The notes beneath the pieces were generated by a model, which was not told where the DNA came from, did no database searches, and saw only the letters and a list, made by a program, of their open reading frames with translations. Shown piece after piece: positions 24,080 to 35,274 of a stretch of DNA of 64,000 bases. The position numbers were made by a program, and so were the translations under genes. The stretch is from Byssothecium circinans (Eukaryota > Ascomycota > Dothideomycetes > Pleosporales > Massarinaceae). The DNA lies in assembly GCA_010015675.1 (NCBI GenBank), contig ML976984.1:1354383-1418382 (forward strand). Reading direction: 5' to 3'. Every line of letters starts with the position of its first letter. Position 1 is the first letter of the stretch.

Positions 24080-24566
24080 TATTACCGAGGGGTATACTTG
24101 CTAGTCTTAATCCTTGTTAGAGGAGGTCGGTTAGTATAAGGTGTATACGTTAAGTAGTATGCTTTAATAATTTAAGAAGCAAATGTGCAAAAGTAACTAA
24201 TTCTATAACTAACTATAGAATAACTAAGTATCAATCTAGGTAAGAGATAAACTATTAAGAGTTAACTACGAAGAACTAGAATCTAAAAGATAAAGGAAAT
24301 CTGTCTAGTCTTTATATCATTCGCTTTATTCCTTTGCTCCGTCCTATGAACCCTGATCTCTAGAGATCGCCCTTAAAGGCAAGATTACTCTTACTTCTTC
24401 GTACAAGCCTAATCTCTAGAGATTAGTGTTCTTGGCGAGATTAATGTTACGTAACTGCTAACCTAATCCTGCCTTACGCATCATCGTGTCGCTATCCTCT
24501 AGTCTTAATACCCTCCGCGCTACATTATCTAGTCCTAGATACCCTATATCTATTCTATTTGTAACA
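24080..24566 (-). repeat. A0 5' LTR
   Basis: Starts TATTACCGAGGGG (TG changed to TA) and ends TTTGTAACA. It carries the same subtype-specific stretch as 2679-3165 and is followed by CAAGG, the partner of CAAAG at 2674-2678. Confidence 0.88.
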
Positions 24567-25106
24567 CAAGGCCTAACAAAAGCCTTATAAGTTAAGAAGA
24601 AGTATTAGAAGAAGAGCAAGCCTCTAGACCTACAGCAACGCAAGGAGTACTATGGTAGAGTAGTTTTCTAGTCCCTAAAAAAGCTAAGGGAGGCTAGAGT
24701 ACGTTTAGCTATTAAGGATTAAGAAAAAAAGGAGCAATAACTTAAGAAAGCTTGTAAGAAAGCAGAATAGGCCTTAGCTAAGCTACGTAAGCTACAAGAG
24801 AAGGAAGAAAAAAAAAGGTTAAGGGCTAAAAAGAAGGAGGAAAAGGAGAAGATCATGGCGGGGAAGGAGGCTAAGAAACAACGCAAAATTTAGGAGAAAA
24901 AAAACTCTAAAAAGGCTACACAAACTTCCTAAAAGGGAAAGAGGAAGGCCTTAAAGCCTGCCGCAGCGCCAAAATAGAAGAAAAAACAACGTGTGGTGGT
25001 TGCTAAGGATAGGGGGGATAAAAGTAGTAAAATAGCGCGCGATCTAGCACCTATAACTATAACGCGCCGTGGCCGCAACATTAAACTTCTAGCGAAATTC
25101 CAATAG
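24567..25106 (+). pseudogene. P1 transposase, 3' part
   Basis: Resumes the transposase frame after the A0 target duplication. It encodes KPLDLQQRKEYYGRVVF and then a long Lys/Glu/Arg-rich helical tail and a terminal RRGRNIKLLAKFQ, the usual C-terminus of Fot1/pogo transposases. A few TAG/TAA codons interrupt it. The stretch is G-richer and less decayed than the 5' part. Confidence 0.85.
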
Positions 25107-25213
25107 CGCATCTTTTTCGCAGCAATTTGTATAGTAATTGAATGAATTATTAGAATATTCTAGCTATTATGGATGGCTCAGTAACGAGGTGTTGTAAACT
25201 GCGTGATTTGGTT

Positions 25214-25259
25214 GGGGTGCGCCATTTGCTGAACCCCGCCAAGTGCTGAACCAACACGT
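25214..25259 (-). repeat. P1 right terminal inverted repeat
   Basis: Exact 46-bp reverse complement of 1228-1273, followed by TA at 25260-25261 and then the ABC transporter coding sequence. Confidence 0.93.
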
Positions 25260-25261
25260 TA

Positions 25262-28200
25262 CTGACTAATTCTGCAGCTGAGCATTGCACTGGAACGTCT
25301 CCCAAAGAAGCCGAGATTAGTCCGCTGGTGTAGTATGTGAGTGGGGTTACCCGATACATGAACTTCCAAAATCGGGGTAACATGGACGGCTTCGCAAGGA
25401 CTCCGCAGAAGATCAAAGAGAGCGAGTACAACAGCTGAGCAATGTTCACCGCCGTTGCAGCAGACTTCATCCCCGCCACCACGAGGTATGACAGTGACAG
25501 CGTAAACTGCATGAAAGACCAGATGAAGAGGAAAATGACTCCTGATCGCTCGCCGATGTCGCATGTCGATTCGCCGTTGCGCTGCATACCGATTGGATAG
25601 TACCAGCAAACGAAGAGGATCACTGACATGAGGGTTTGCCATGCGATTTCGACGATGAAGTTGGCTAAGAGGAAAAAAATCCACGAATACATTTTTGACG
25701 GCCCCTCCCGGATTTCGTAGATCGATAATTCGTAAATTGCGGGATGATCTGTTGGTCGAGGTTTGTGAATATCGTCATCAGCAAAAATATTGCGAAGATT
25801 TCGTTTTGAATGCCTTGCAACGTGTTTGGTGAAAACCAGAAGGAAAAGCCAATAACCAATGCCGAGCCAAGACACAGAGCGGCTTTCGAGTACAGGTATG
25901 TGTGAGTTCGCCAGAAATGCTTGAACAGCCTTGATGTAACGGTTCGGAGCTGGGTCAAGGACGAAGTAGCAAACTCTAATCTCTTCATATCGTCGTTTTC
26001 GGTTTTGTGTAATTGGTCGCAAAGCACCTGGATCCGTTGTTGAACCAGATGCTTTTCAGTCGAGCGTTCCCACTCTTTGCCCCAGTCGACGGACTGTGTG
26101 GGACTGGCTGTCACTTCCATTAGCCATTCAGCAGGGTTTTGCTTGACTGCACAAGTAGCCGCGCCTCGCTCCTTGAAATATCGGTTGACTGTTTGGGAGT
26201 TCGCGCCGATATCCCCAAAGTATATGCATCGTCCTTTTCGGAGGAGGAGTAGGCGATCGAACATAGAGAAGAGTGACTCAGATGGCTGGTGGACTGTGCA
26301 AAGAATGGCTTGGCCTTCATCTGCTAGTCGACGCAAAAGAGAGCAAATTGCCCATGCGGTATCGCTGTCGAGTCCGGAAGTGGGCTCATCGAGAAACAAC
26401 AGAAGCTTTGGTCGCGCCGCGAGCTCCGCTCCAATCGTGAATCGTTTGCGCTGTTCGACATTAAGACCTTCCCCAGCAATGCCGACAATAGCCTCAGCAA
26501 ATTTTTCCATTCCCAATGAACAGATCACGTCTTCTACGTAAGAAAGCCGTTCCTCTTGGGTGTAGGATCGCGGCTGCCGTAACATGGCGCTGAACTGTAG
26601 TGCTTCTCGTACTGTTGTCGAGGGTAAATGGATATCCATTTGCTGAGCATATCCGATGTTGCGAGCGTAGCCATCGGAAGCAAAGGCTGGGTTGATGAGC
26701 ATGTCACCACGCACGATGCCAACTGCGGCCCGCCCGGCGAGAACGTTCAAGAGTGTTGTTTTGCCGGCTCCACTCTCTCCCTGTTCTAGTTTAGTCATAG
26801 TTTGGGAATACGAATCAACAATGCCGATACCCTTCTTGCACAAAATCAGTTCCAGTAAAGAGAGGAACACACTTACCACAAGAGCTGTAAGAGTGCCATG
26901 TTCGATCCACCCATCGACCTCGTCGAGAAGCCTTTTGTATGCTTTCCCTGCCTTCACGTCGAATGTTATTTTGTTCCAGCAAATTGCCACCTTCCCATGG
27001 TTTTCGGATACTCTGGCTCCTTCAGTGGTGTTCTGTCTGGGTGAACCAATTACGCGGGGATCAATTCCATCAGATGCTTCGGCTGATGCAAGCTTGCGAT
27101 CCTTGAACCAAAGAACCTCGCCTCTGCTCTTTTTTACCGTGGCATACGCAGCCCCGAAAAGGTGTAGAGCACATGCAAATAGCATGATTGCACATAGAAT
27201 GCCGAAGTTTCTGGAAGACGGTCAGCTGAATCCACATGTAAGAGTGCCATTACTCACCTCCACAAATGATTCGTGCTGTATGCGTAGCTCAAACGAATAT
27301 GATCCTCACCAAGAACCGTGGGTTGCCCAGGGCGAGCTCTGACTACGTTGCATGTCTTCTCAGCTGTGGAAGAATCGTAAGACGAACCGCGAGGAACAAA
27401 CTCTCCACACCTAAATTCTCTACCAGAGAACTCATTGATCATAAGACTCTCGAATGTATAAGCGACAGGATTGACGTAGTTGAACCATCTGAGTCACGGG
27501 CGCATGTACGGTACTGGTAGTGGGAATCCGGAATAGATCATGAGCAACAACATGAAGATTGCAGCGGGCGCCATCGATCCCGCCAAAGTCGAACACCAAC
27601 TCCCAATGGTCCGAAAGAGCATTGACATGATGAGAAGGCAGGCAAACGAGAAGAACCAGAAAGTGCAGAAGGCAGAGCCGGTCCGTCGCAAGTTCGTCAG
27701 GAAGTAGATCGGAACGTTGAAATTGACGGAGAACAGGAACTTGTTTGGTAAATCGGTTACCATGGAGGCGATGGCTTCGGAAACCGGCTTGTATAGTGCG
27801 TATCGGTAGTGCTTCTCGACTATGGGTCTTGATACCCAAAGCAAGCCCGGTTCAAAGCCACTGACGAAGGCGTTGAGAAGTGTTGCGAAGAAGAGTAGAG
27901 AAGACCGCGCAAAAAAGCTACTTGTGTCGTTCGGAAGGTCCAAGAAGACAGTGCCCAGCACGATTCCCAAGATACAATTGCCCACAAGATTCGAGATAGG
28001 CGGTGAAAGGTCGTTGTGTATTCGAATGAAGCCTCTTGCTACGCAAAGAGCGATCTGCTGGGTGATGGGTGCTTGATATTCTTTCACCGATATATTGGCC
28101 GAGGTGAGCGGGTAGCTCTCTTCAAACTGGGCCATGTCTCTTAGCAGCTCGGCACGCTCTAAACTTCCTTTCCATGTCTCCGCCATTTCAGCCGCTGTGC

Positions 28201-29338
28201 GGGGGAAGCATTGTTCGTACTCTGGCCGTATGTGTCGTCGCACTGGGTTCGTGACCGATGTCAAAAATTCTGCTTCAGTCTCACCCTTTGACGCAATAAA
28301 TCCCAGGCGCTCGAAATACTCGCGAGTAAGCTGCAAGGGGCCGAAGTAGATTAAGTGGCCCTCGTGGAGAATACAGACCTTATCGAACAGCCTAAAAACG
28401 TTATCGGACGTCTGATAAAGGCTGACGACGACAGCAGTTCCCAAGCGACTACTCCGATCCCTAATGGCGCGCATAAACTGAAGCGAATTAACACTGTCAA
28501 GGCCACGAGTACTGTTATCCCAGCATTGCAGCGAGGAAGAGCATGCCAGCACTTCGGCAATGCTGAGCCTCTTTCGCTCTCCGCCACTGATACCCGGTAT
28601 TTCTTCGTTGCCGACCTTGGTGTCTCTCGTGTGTGACAGTCCCAGCTCCTCGAGAATCTTTTCTGCCTTTTCCCGGGCATTTTTCTTTGATGTACCCCTC
28701 GCCTCGACTGGGATCATAACCGTTTCGCACGTTGTAAGGGTTGGAAAATGTACGTCGAGTTCGGCCTGATAGATGCACTCTCCGCAGGCGCGAGAATCCA
28801 TCTGCGGGGCTGAGATACCTTGGTAGTTGATATAAGCATCTTTCCCGACATCGAAGCCTTTTGTTTCGCCCGCGATGGTGCGAAGTAGGGTTGAGCAGCC
28901 GGCGCCGGGTCGTCCCAAAACAAGAAGCATCTCGCCACTCCTCACTAAACCCTCACAATTTTGCAGTATCTCTACGCGCCTCTTTTGCTTTCTATAACCC
29001 AAAAAGGATAAAGCATACTGAATAAACGCAAGAGGGAAGTTCCCAAAGGTCCTTTGGTAGTCTGTTCGTGTGGCGAAAGCGAAGGCGTTTACCGATCGGA
29101 ATGAAACGCCTCTGGATTGCGTGGGTGGTCCTTCGCTGGGTGCCAACGCTGCTTCGCACGCGCTCGCCTTCTCAAACATTTTCATAGACGGATGGAATAA
29201 AAGGCGCCAAAGAATTTCCAGAAGGGAAGAAATAACTCGAAGGCGGAGTTGCGGGTTTATCCTTCGTTCAGACAGCGCGACAGGGCCCGGCAGGATATGG
29301 CTATGCGGCAGTGCATATCCTTGGAAGCGCGGTGTCAA
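25262..29338 (-). pseudogene. PDR-type (ABCG) multidrug transporter, inactivated
   Basis: Two-half transporter in the order NBD1-TMD1-NBD2-TMD2, a family that exports drugs and lipophilic compounds at the plasma membrane using ATP. The N-terminal frame (29338-27494) holds Walker A GRPGAGCST, signature ISGGERKRLSIAE and Walker B LQCWDNSTRGLDS. Introns are recognisable at 27211-27257 (47 nt) and 26781-26876 (96 nt, in frame), the latter just before the second Walker A, GESGAGKTTLLNVLAG. NBD2 also has LNVEQRKRFTIG and LLLFLDEPTSGLDS. Three lesions are visible: TGA in place of the conserved Trp after PYMRP (27494-27496), a frameshift near 25716-25725 (NYRS continues as IYEIREGPSK in another frame), and the P1 insertion. 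The start may be ATG 29338 or ATG 29185; homology begins at about residue 76. Confidence 0.9.
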
Positions 29339-29627
29339 TCACCCAGTAATACCCAGTAAACAGTGTTCAGGAGCTTCTTGCATGAGCAACGCTGATTGGC
29401 TGAGCTGGACACCCTGTGCCGTGGTCATTATCGACTCTCAGGCGGCACAGTAAACACACCTTGTCTTACCGTTCACGCGGGAGCCTGTTCCACCCTTAAT
29501 TATTGTCTTCGGTCACCGAGGAATGTTGCATACAATGCTCAGTTCGCTAGGGTAATTGCACCCTCGTGCGTTGATGCTTAGATGCATGATTGCGGCGCAT
29601 GCAAAACATTGATTTGATCTTCAAAAA

Positions 29628-30898
29628 TCACACGCGCTTGTACATCGCCTCCGGAGACTGCAGGGGCTCCCCGTCTTCGCTTTCTCGAAAAATGCCACTC
29701 GTCGTCGTTTCCAAATTCGTCGTCTTGCCGTTGTCGTTGATGAATGTTCTCAATCCCGTGATCGTGCCGCCCGGTATCTGACACTGGAGACCGAAGCTAG
29801 AATCGTCCTCGGTGTCTTCAGGGCGTTTAAGAAATTTTTGTCGAAACCTCTGCGCAAAATGGCTTCTTGGAGTGGACCATTTTGCAGAATTGCGCGCAGC
29901 ACGTTGGACAAAGAACGTCCTGAATGCTGTGGCCGAAAAAACCGTAATGCCGATGCAGACTTCGACATATTGCCAGTACACTCCCCAGACTACGTCCACA
30001 GTTTGCTGTTTAGGAATCTTCAAGCCGACCACACGAATGAGAGTAACCGCAATCGTCATAACTGACAAGCAGAGAGACATTCCTAGGAATATCTTGGTGC
30101 GTAGAGGAACCTTGATACGATGCAGAATGATAACTGGGATGCTGATGACTAGAAAAGAGTCAGCGAAGCCTTTTGAACGCATGTGGAATAGCCAACTTAC
30201 TCAAAAGGTCTGAGGCAATGTTGAGCGAGATCAAGGTCGCGGCAATGGCGATAGTCTTGGGGAACTTATCTCCCTGAGCGCAAGTCACTTCAGCTTCAGT
30301 CAGTACGCGGTTCTTTTGATCAAAATCAACGACTCACAAGCTCGCTCGTCAAAATAAGGGCAAGACACAATTTCCATCGGCACGCCACCAGCCCACGTAA
30401 GAACGGTGAAGACAACAACAGCCCACCAGTACCAGCGAAGTCTACTCGCCGGAGTGATCAGTGCGCCGAAAAACAACAAGAAGCTAAGCTTGACCATGGA
30501 GAGAGCAGTCCAAGACAACACCAATGCAATATCGCTTAGTTTGTGGAGACGCAAAGTTTTTGGTATGATGGCTGCGGAATCCAAGTCTGGAGTAATGTTA
30601 CCCATAAGAAGGCTCTGGGCAAAATACATGTCATCGACGAAGCTGAACCAAAGGCCCAAGCAGGTGCAGAGCAGCAGGATAGCAATTGCCAACAAGGCAT
30701 CATCCAAGGACAGCCGCCGCTGGTAGTATAGTCGCACTGTGAAGCGGGACAAAGCCGAGAGTACTGCCAGCACGAAGAGTGCCAACAACGAGCCCTAACG
30801 CAACATCAGCTCTGTGAGTTTATGAAAAAGTAAATGTGCAATCGACTTACGTCTTCTGCTCGTCGGGAAATTCTGCCAGCGTTGTCGTAGGGAGCCAT
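29628..30898 (-). CDS. SAT4/rhodopsin-like fungal integral membrane protein
   Basis: Four exons: 30898-30851, 30794-30338, 30287-30201 and 30148-29628, with introns of 56, 50 and 52 nt. The joined length is 1113 nt (370 residues) in one open frame. The start ATG at 30898 gives MAPYDNAGRISRR, followed by transmembrane helices: LLALFVLAVLSAL, a DDALLAIAILLLCTCLGL segment, LVLSWTALSMVKLSFLLFF, YWWAVVVFTVLTWAG, IASDLLIISIPVIIL, IFLGMSLCLSVMTIAVTLI and YVEVCIGITVFSATAFRTFF. The LDDAL block after helix 1, the Asp-containing SDLLIISIP helix and a charged C-terminal tail are the pattern of the fungal SAT4-type family. Such proteins sit in membranes and often flank secondary-metabolism genes; their biochemical role is not established. 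No defect is visible. It is transcribed in the same direction as the dead ABC gene, whose 5' region begins about 290 bp downstream. Confidence 0.85.
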
Positions 30899-32024
30899 GA
30901 CTGAATACAGTTGTGATGTTTGAGCTGGAGTGAAGGATGCTGACGTTACAACCAAAAGCCCTCAAGCGACAGTCCACAATGTTTAGCTGCTTCGCAAGCT
31001 GCCTGATGTGTTGTCATCCAAGCATCCAAGCTGAGGCACAGTCGCGATACGCCGTAGCCTAGCGTCCACTTCCATGTTATCTCGGGCCTAGGTCTTGATA
31101 GCGTTCTCACAGTAATTGATGAAAACCCCGCTGCACCTTCAAGGGCACCCTGTACGTACTCGATTTTCAGTCCCCTCGATTTACCTCCGCAACATGGGAT
31201 GGGAGGCACAACCCCTTCGACCAATACAATTACATGTACTAACGCCTTGGGCAAATTCGCTCCGGGGCCAAAACTGCTGCATTAGATTAACTCGAAAATG
31301 ATATTCGCCGGTGGCGCGCTGATGCCCGCGGAAGGCGTCTTTAGCGTGTGGCGCCGCTTCGGCCCGTTATCGCTTCTGCCGCTAAGCTGCAAGCATACCG
31401 AGCGAAGCGAGGTAGTGCGGTTCTGGCACTGCGACGACCTGAGCGCCAAAATACGTCTACGTCGGCTTTACGATTCGAGACAACTTTCGCTCCCATCATG
31501 AATTTCGCGTCGTGTCCTAACGAAACTTGATCTTGTGGAGACTATACCTTCCGCCTCCTAGAATGCACATGCCTAGAGGATTCATCCCGTGTGAAGCAAG
31601 ATATTAGTAATACCCGCTACAAACTTGGCCCTCCTGGCCCTCCATCCACTCGCGATGGCCACAACTCCAGCTACGCTATACGCTTGAGGCATGTATTAAA
31701 GCCCTTATGGATAATGCAGCCACAATGCTAAATGTAAATCTCCACAACATGCTGCACTAGCAGGTATAGATAAATAATGTATGCTTTGCCGTCCCTAATC
31801 CTAATCTTAATGCGTGATAATGCAGTAACGTGAGACTTCTGTGGTCGTTGTTGATGGTCTAGGAGAGACAGCCCCGGGAAATAAGCTATTAAAACTTGCG
31901 TTACCATTAAATTCCAGCGATTAGAGGAGTTACTAGGGACTGAATCACCCGTGGATGAGCTTTGAGGACCATAGTAGCAGCCTCTTGGTACATAAAGAGG
32001 AAGCGCTAGGCCCGAAACAGGCTA
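30899..32024. other. Intergenic region; no confident gene
   Basis: Short open frames occur on both strands (for example 31254-30946 minus and 31298-31501 plus) but none shows a recognisable domain. The only structured part is a copy of a dispersed repeat at 31565-31680. The last 300 bases probably contain the promoter of the plus-strand gene that follows. Confidence 0.5.
31565..31680. repeat. Dispersed short repeat, copy 1
   Basis: About 110 bp nearly identical to 37598-37709. Copy 2 lies in an insertion with a 15-bp target duplication, so both are likely copies of one short mobile sequence. Copy 1 lacks the duplication and has a CAG deletion after GAAGCAAG. Confidence 0.75.
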
Positions 32025-32105
32025 GTGCGGACGCTTGTACAATACTTGCATGTGCTGTTTTCGATACCTTCATCAACGTACAATTCCCATCAGCACTCGA
32101 TAATT

Positions 32106-33408
32106 ATGCGAATTGACAGCTTGCCACAGACTCCTCCGGAGGATTGTAAGGTTCCTCACCACCAGTATAAAATAACGCAGCTAACGGCTTCGATCGCAGT
32201 GCCCTTTCCTACAACTCCCGCGAGGGAGCGCTCAATCGAGGACATGTCGGCAGCATACAAAGCAGCGAAGAAGCAGCTGGAGGCTTTCGCGGCCCTACAG
32301 CCTAGGCGCCTGGCATTCGGAGCCGACATGTTGTTTATGGCGAATGCCACAGCGGAGGGGTTTGACCCACAGAGGACGCCTGGTGCACCTGATAGAATTG
32401 GCTTATATGAACCAGCAACGCCGATACAGCCTGAGTCTCGGACACTTCGGCGCACGTCGCGATTTTCCAATTCTCCGTCGCGAAGTTCTCCCAATGCCTC
32501 GTCAACGCGATATGCCACCGGTACCCGATCCATGGGGACATCGGAGCCCGTCTCGAGCGTCGACATCCAGTGGCAGCTCTGGCGGAAAACGTCCCAGCTT
32601 GGGATACAGTCCACAAGACGACAATGACTACGATGTTTCGCACCGTTCACCCTCGTTCGCGGGCTCAGATGACGGATTGCACGGCCTGAGTAATGAATTT
32701 GCTTCGTTCGGACGACATGCAAAGCTGCCGCGACTCGACAATCCGCCGGTATTTACTCCACCTTACATGCCTACTTTCGCACATTCCCCGACGCCTACGC
32801 CTCCGCGGCCTGTCAGCGGTAAGCCCAAAGTAAAGAGGAAGGCCGTGCTGGTAGGTCCACAAAAGGAATCCAGATCCATTCGAACAGCACCGGAAATCCC
32901 CATTGTCATTCGAAGTGAGAACAATAGGAGCTGGCATGCTGTGGACAAAGATGGGTTGCATAAGGACTTGTGGCCAATGCTGGAAGCAGCAAGCCTGGAG
33001 GTGAGGACTAAGCAGCCAGCTAGGTTTCCGAGCGTCAGTTATAGCGACTCCGCCGATCCCAAGGCCACGTGTCCCCGTTGCAAATTGGTACTCGAAATGA
33101 GCTGTTCTCGCAAAGACGACTCAGAACATGATCACTGTACAAATGCGTCGATTCCTTGCGCAAGGTTCATACTCGAAAATCATGAGGTCAAGCTTGGATT
33201 TGTACCTCTCAAGGAAAATAACCGAAATGGTGGCTATGGAGACTTGCCATTCTGGGTCAAGAACGCGGTATCCGCGCAAGCCAATCAACCGCAACATGCG
33301 ATGGATGTTGATGATGCGGAGGTAGCTGATGATGCGGAGGTAGCTGATGATGCGGAGGCAGCTGATGATGCGGACAAGACGGCATCTCAAGTGTCTCAAG
33401 AGCTATGA
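32106..33408 (+). CDS. Low-complexity Ser/Pro-rich protein with acidic repeat tail, unknown function
   Basis: Starts at ATG 32106 (MRIDSLPQTPPEDC) or an upstream ATG at 32025 in the same frame. The first frame is open to 32627; the second, offset by one, runs from 32344 to 33408. An intron or a frameshift must join them between about 32344 and 32620; I could not place it. The second part has Ser/Pro-rich low-complexity sequence, a Cys-rich block (CPRCKLVLEMSC, then HCTNASIPCARF) that could bind a metal, and a tail of six-residue acidic repeats (DDAEVA) encoded by an 18-bp tandem repeat at about 33309-33372. No family is recognised. P3 lies 68 bp beyond the stop codon. Confidence 0.55.
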
Positions 33409-33476
33409 TGGATACACTCCATTCCCATGCTCGTACTTGGTAGCGGCCGGACATCATGCCCTGGAGTTGTTTGGTA

Positions 33477-35272
33477 AGCTAGCCGACCGGGTAGCTGGCC
33501 ACCCGTGGATGCTGGCCACCCCTCAGAAATCGGCCACCCCTCAGAAAATCGTGATATCTCAACACCCACCCTACCAAAATGGATCCCCGTGAAGCAGCTA
33601 TACAAGCAGCTATTAGCGACGTTATTTCTGGAGTTTTTCCTAGTCAACGAGCTGCTGCAAAGGCGTACAAGATCCCACGAAGCACGCTTGCTGCGCGTCT
33701 ACGCGGTACGCAAAGCAACCAAAACAGCCACGTATACCAGCAGCGATTGACTCCACAACAAGAGGAGTTTCTCGTACGATGGATCCTTGAAGAAGACGCA
33801 CGCGCTTTTCCTCCCTCCCACACGCGCGCGCGAGAAATGGCGAATCGAATCCTGCGGATGAATAGAGACGACAATCCTGTTAGCAAACATTAGATATCCT
33901 ACTTTATTAAGCGTAACCCACGCGTCGCATCTGTTATGGGTAGAAAGATAGAGGCCTCACGGGCTGAGGCAGCAACACAGGAGCAGATACGCGGGTTTCT
34001 TCAGCACTATAAGAGGCTGCGCGCAGAGCTAGGTATACAGGCTAAGGATACATAGAATATGGATAAGACTAGGAAGGCCCTAGGTGTATGTGCAAACACT
34101 AGAGTACTCGCAAGTAGTTAGAAAAAGAAGGCTTATTATCAGTCTCTAGAGAATCGCGAGTGGGCATCTATAATTGAGTGCGTATCAGCTACGGGCAAGA
34201 AACTACGCTGCGTAGTGATATTTAAGGGCTAGAACTTATAGACTACCTAGTTTCCTACGACTATTCCAGACTAGCTTTATACAACCTCACAGAACGGCTA
34301 GACATCTAATGCGATTAGAACTGAGTGGCTACGGCGCGTGTTTCTACCTGATACAGCTCCCTTACGCGATCATTGGAGGATACTCATCCTAGATGGCCAC
34401 GGTAGCTATGTTGACCTAGAATTCCTATAGCTCTATAAATAGAATAAAGTTTATCTTCTATTTCTACCTGCTTATTCCTCGCACGTCCTACAGCCTCTAG
34501 ATCTCTTAGTTTTCTTAGTAGTAAAGCGTTTCTATCAGTAACAGATTTAAGAACTATCCTACCTTAACGACGTAGCACCTATTAAAAAGGAACGTTTTAT
34601 TACTGCCTACTACGCAGCTAGAGAGAAAGGGATTACTAAGAGAATCGTACGAGCTAGATGGGCTACTGTAGGCATCTGTCTATTAAATATTAAGCGGGTA
34701 GTTAACTCCTCTTAAGTAGCTTAGAGGCCTATTACGCCACCTCATCAGAACTAACCTTAACCTGCTTAGAGCTATCTATCTACCCCCCACGGACCTCGCG
34801 ATCTTTTTATAGCTTAGCGAGAGCTACACGGAAGGCAGAGAATCCATCGCGAGGCTCATCAGCTTATTGAAAAAGCAGGCAAAGCAATTGCCTTTGCAAA
34901 TACACACGCAGCGCTGCTGGAAATAGAGAACAAAAGACTACACAGTTAACTTGAGGCCCTTAAGCCTCAACAGCCACGAAAGAGAATACGGGTAGACCTA
35001 AATTAACGCTTTGCAGATATAGATACAATCATGATAGCAAAACAGGCAGCAGATCTTTTAGCGTTACAAAACAACGACAAAGCAGCAGAAAAAGAAGCAG
35101 AGAGAGCAGCAGCTGAAACAGCAGCTGAAACAGCAGCTAAAACTCTTCAATCTATGTGTACAGAGTGGCAATTGTAACTAGGTTGACTGAAATAAACACG
35201 ATTTTCTGAGGGGTGGCCGATTTCGTGATGTGGCCAGCATCCACGGGTGGCCAGCTACCCGGTCGGCTAGCT
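33477..35272 (+). mobile_element. P3: Fot1/pogo transposon, lightly decayed
   Basis: 1,796 bp with terminal inverted repeats (33477-33553 and 35197-35272). The outer 43 bp are identical and begin AGCTAGCCGACCGGG. TA duplications lie at 33475-33476 and 35273-35274. Inside each repeat the GGCCACCCCTCAGAAA motif occurs, twice in tandem at the left end. It encodes one transposase. The element is far less mutated than P1/P2, so it is younger or escaped most RIP. Confidence 0.93.
33579..35177 (+). pseudogene. P3 transposase (Fot1/pogo, DD35D) with nonsense codons
   Basis: ATG 33579 (MDPREAAIQAAI) to TAA 35175-35177 is exactly 533 codons in one register with no indel. A helix-turn-helix lies at residues ~20-45 (SQRAAAKAYKIPRSTLAARL), then a CENP-B-like segment (LTPQQEEFLVRWILEED). 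The catalytic Asp codons are all intact: NMD at codon 162, LILDGHG at codon 272 and LQPLD at codon 308, giving a DD35D triad. Around twenty TAG/TAA codons (mostly former CAG, CAA or TGG) break the frame; the first is the Trp codon after VSKH. The C-terminus is an Ala/Glu-rich helix. It is RIP-damaged but still clearly aligned with P1. Confidence 0.9.
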
Positions 35273-35274
35273 TA

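Larger units (their letters stand above)
2679..24566 (-). mobile_element. A0: Ty3/gypsy chromovirus (outer A element), RIP-decayed
   Basis: The LTR pair is 2679-3165 and 24080-24566. Gag-pol runs on the minus strand, so the 24080-24566 copy is the 5' LTR. The 5-bp target duplication is CAAAG before 2679 and CAAGG after 24566, one RIP-type difference. The insertion splits the P1 transposase. A0 itself is interrupted by A1 (4096-18403, duplication CTTAC), so its internal sequence is 3166-4095 plus 18404-24079. It is more heavily mutated than A1, fitting its older position in the nest. Confidence 0.9.
1228..25259 (+). mobile_element. P1: Fot1/pogo DNA transposon carrying a nest of retrotransposons
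   Basis: The element has 46-bp perfect terminal inverted repeats (1228-1273 and 25214-25259, outer end ACGTGTTGGTTCAG) flanked by TA (1226-1227, 25260-25261), as expected for the Tc1/mariner-pogo superfamily. Its transposase is split by retrotransposon A0 (2679-24566) into 1318-2678 and 24567-25106. Removing the nested material leaves a transposon of about 2.1 kb. The element lies inside the coding sequence of an ABC transporter on the opposite strand. The terminal 80-90 bp at the left are almost undamaged while the interior is saturated with RIP-type changes. A second copy of the same family starts at 46648. Confidence 0.92.

Noticed and set aside
24929..25111. 60-codon minus-strand frame MRYWNFARSLMLRPRR
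   Set aside because: It lies opposite the Lys/Arg-rich C-terminus of the P1 transposase and mirrors its composition; no independent support.
26077..27342. Long plus-strand frames over the ABC gene (154 and 216 codons)
   Set aside because: Antisense to NBD2 with its Walker and signature motifs intact on the minus strand.
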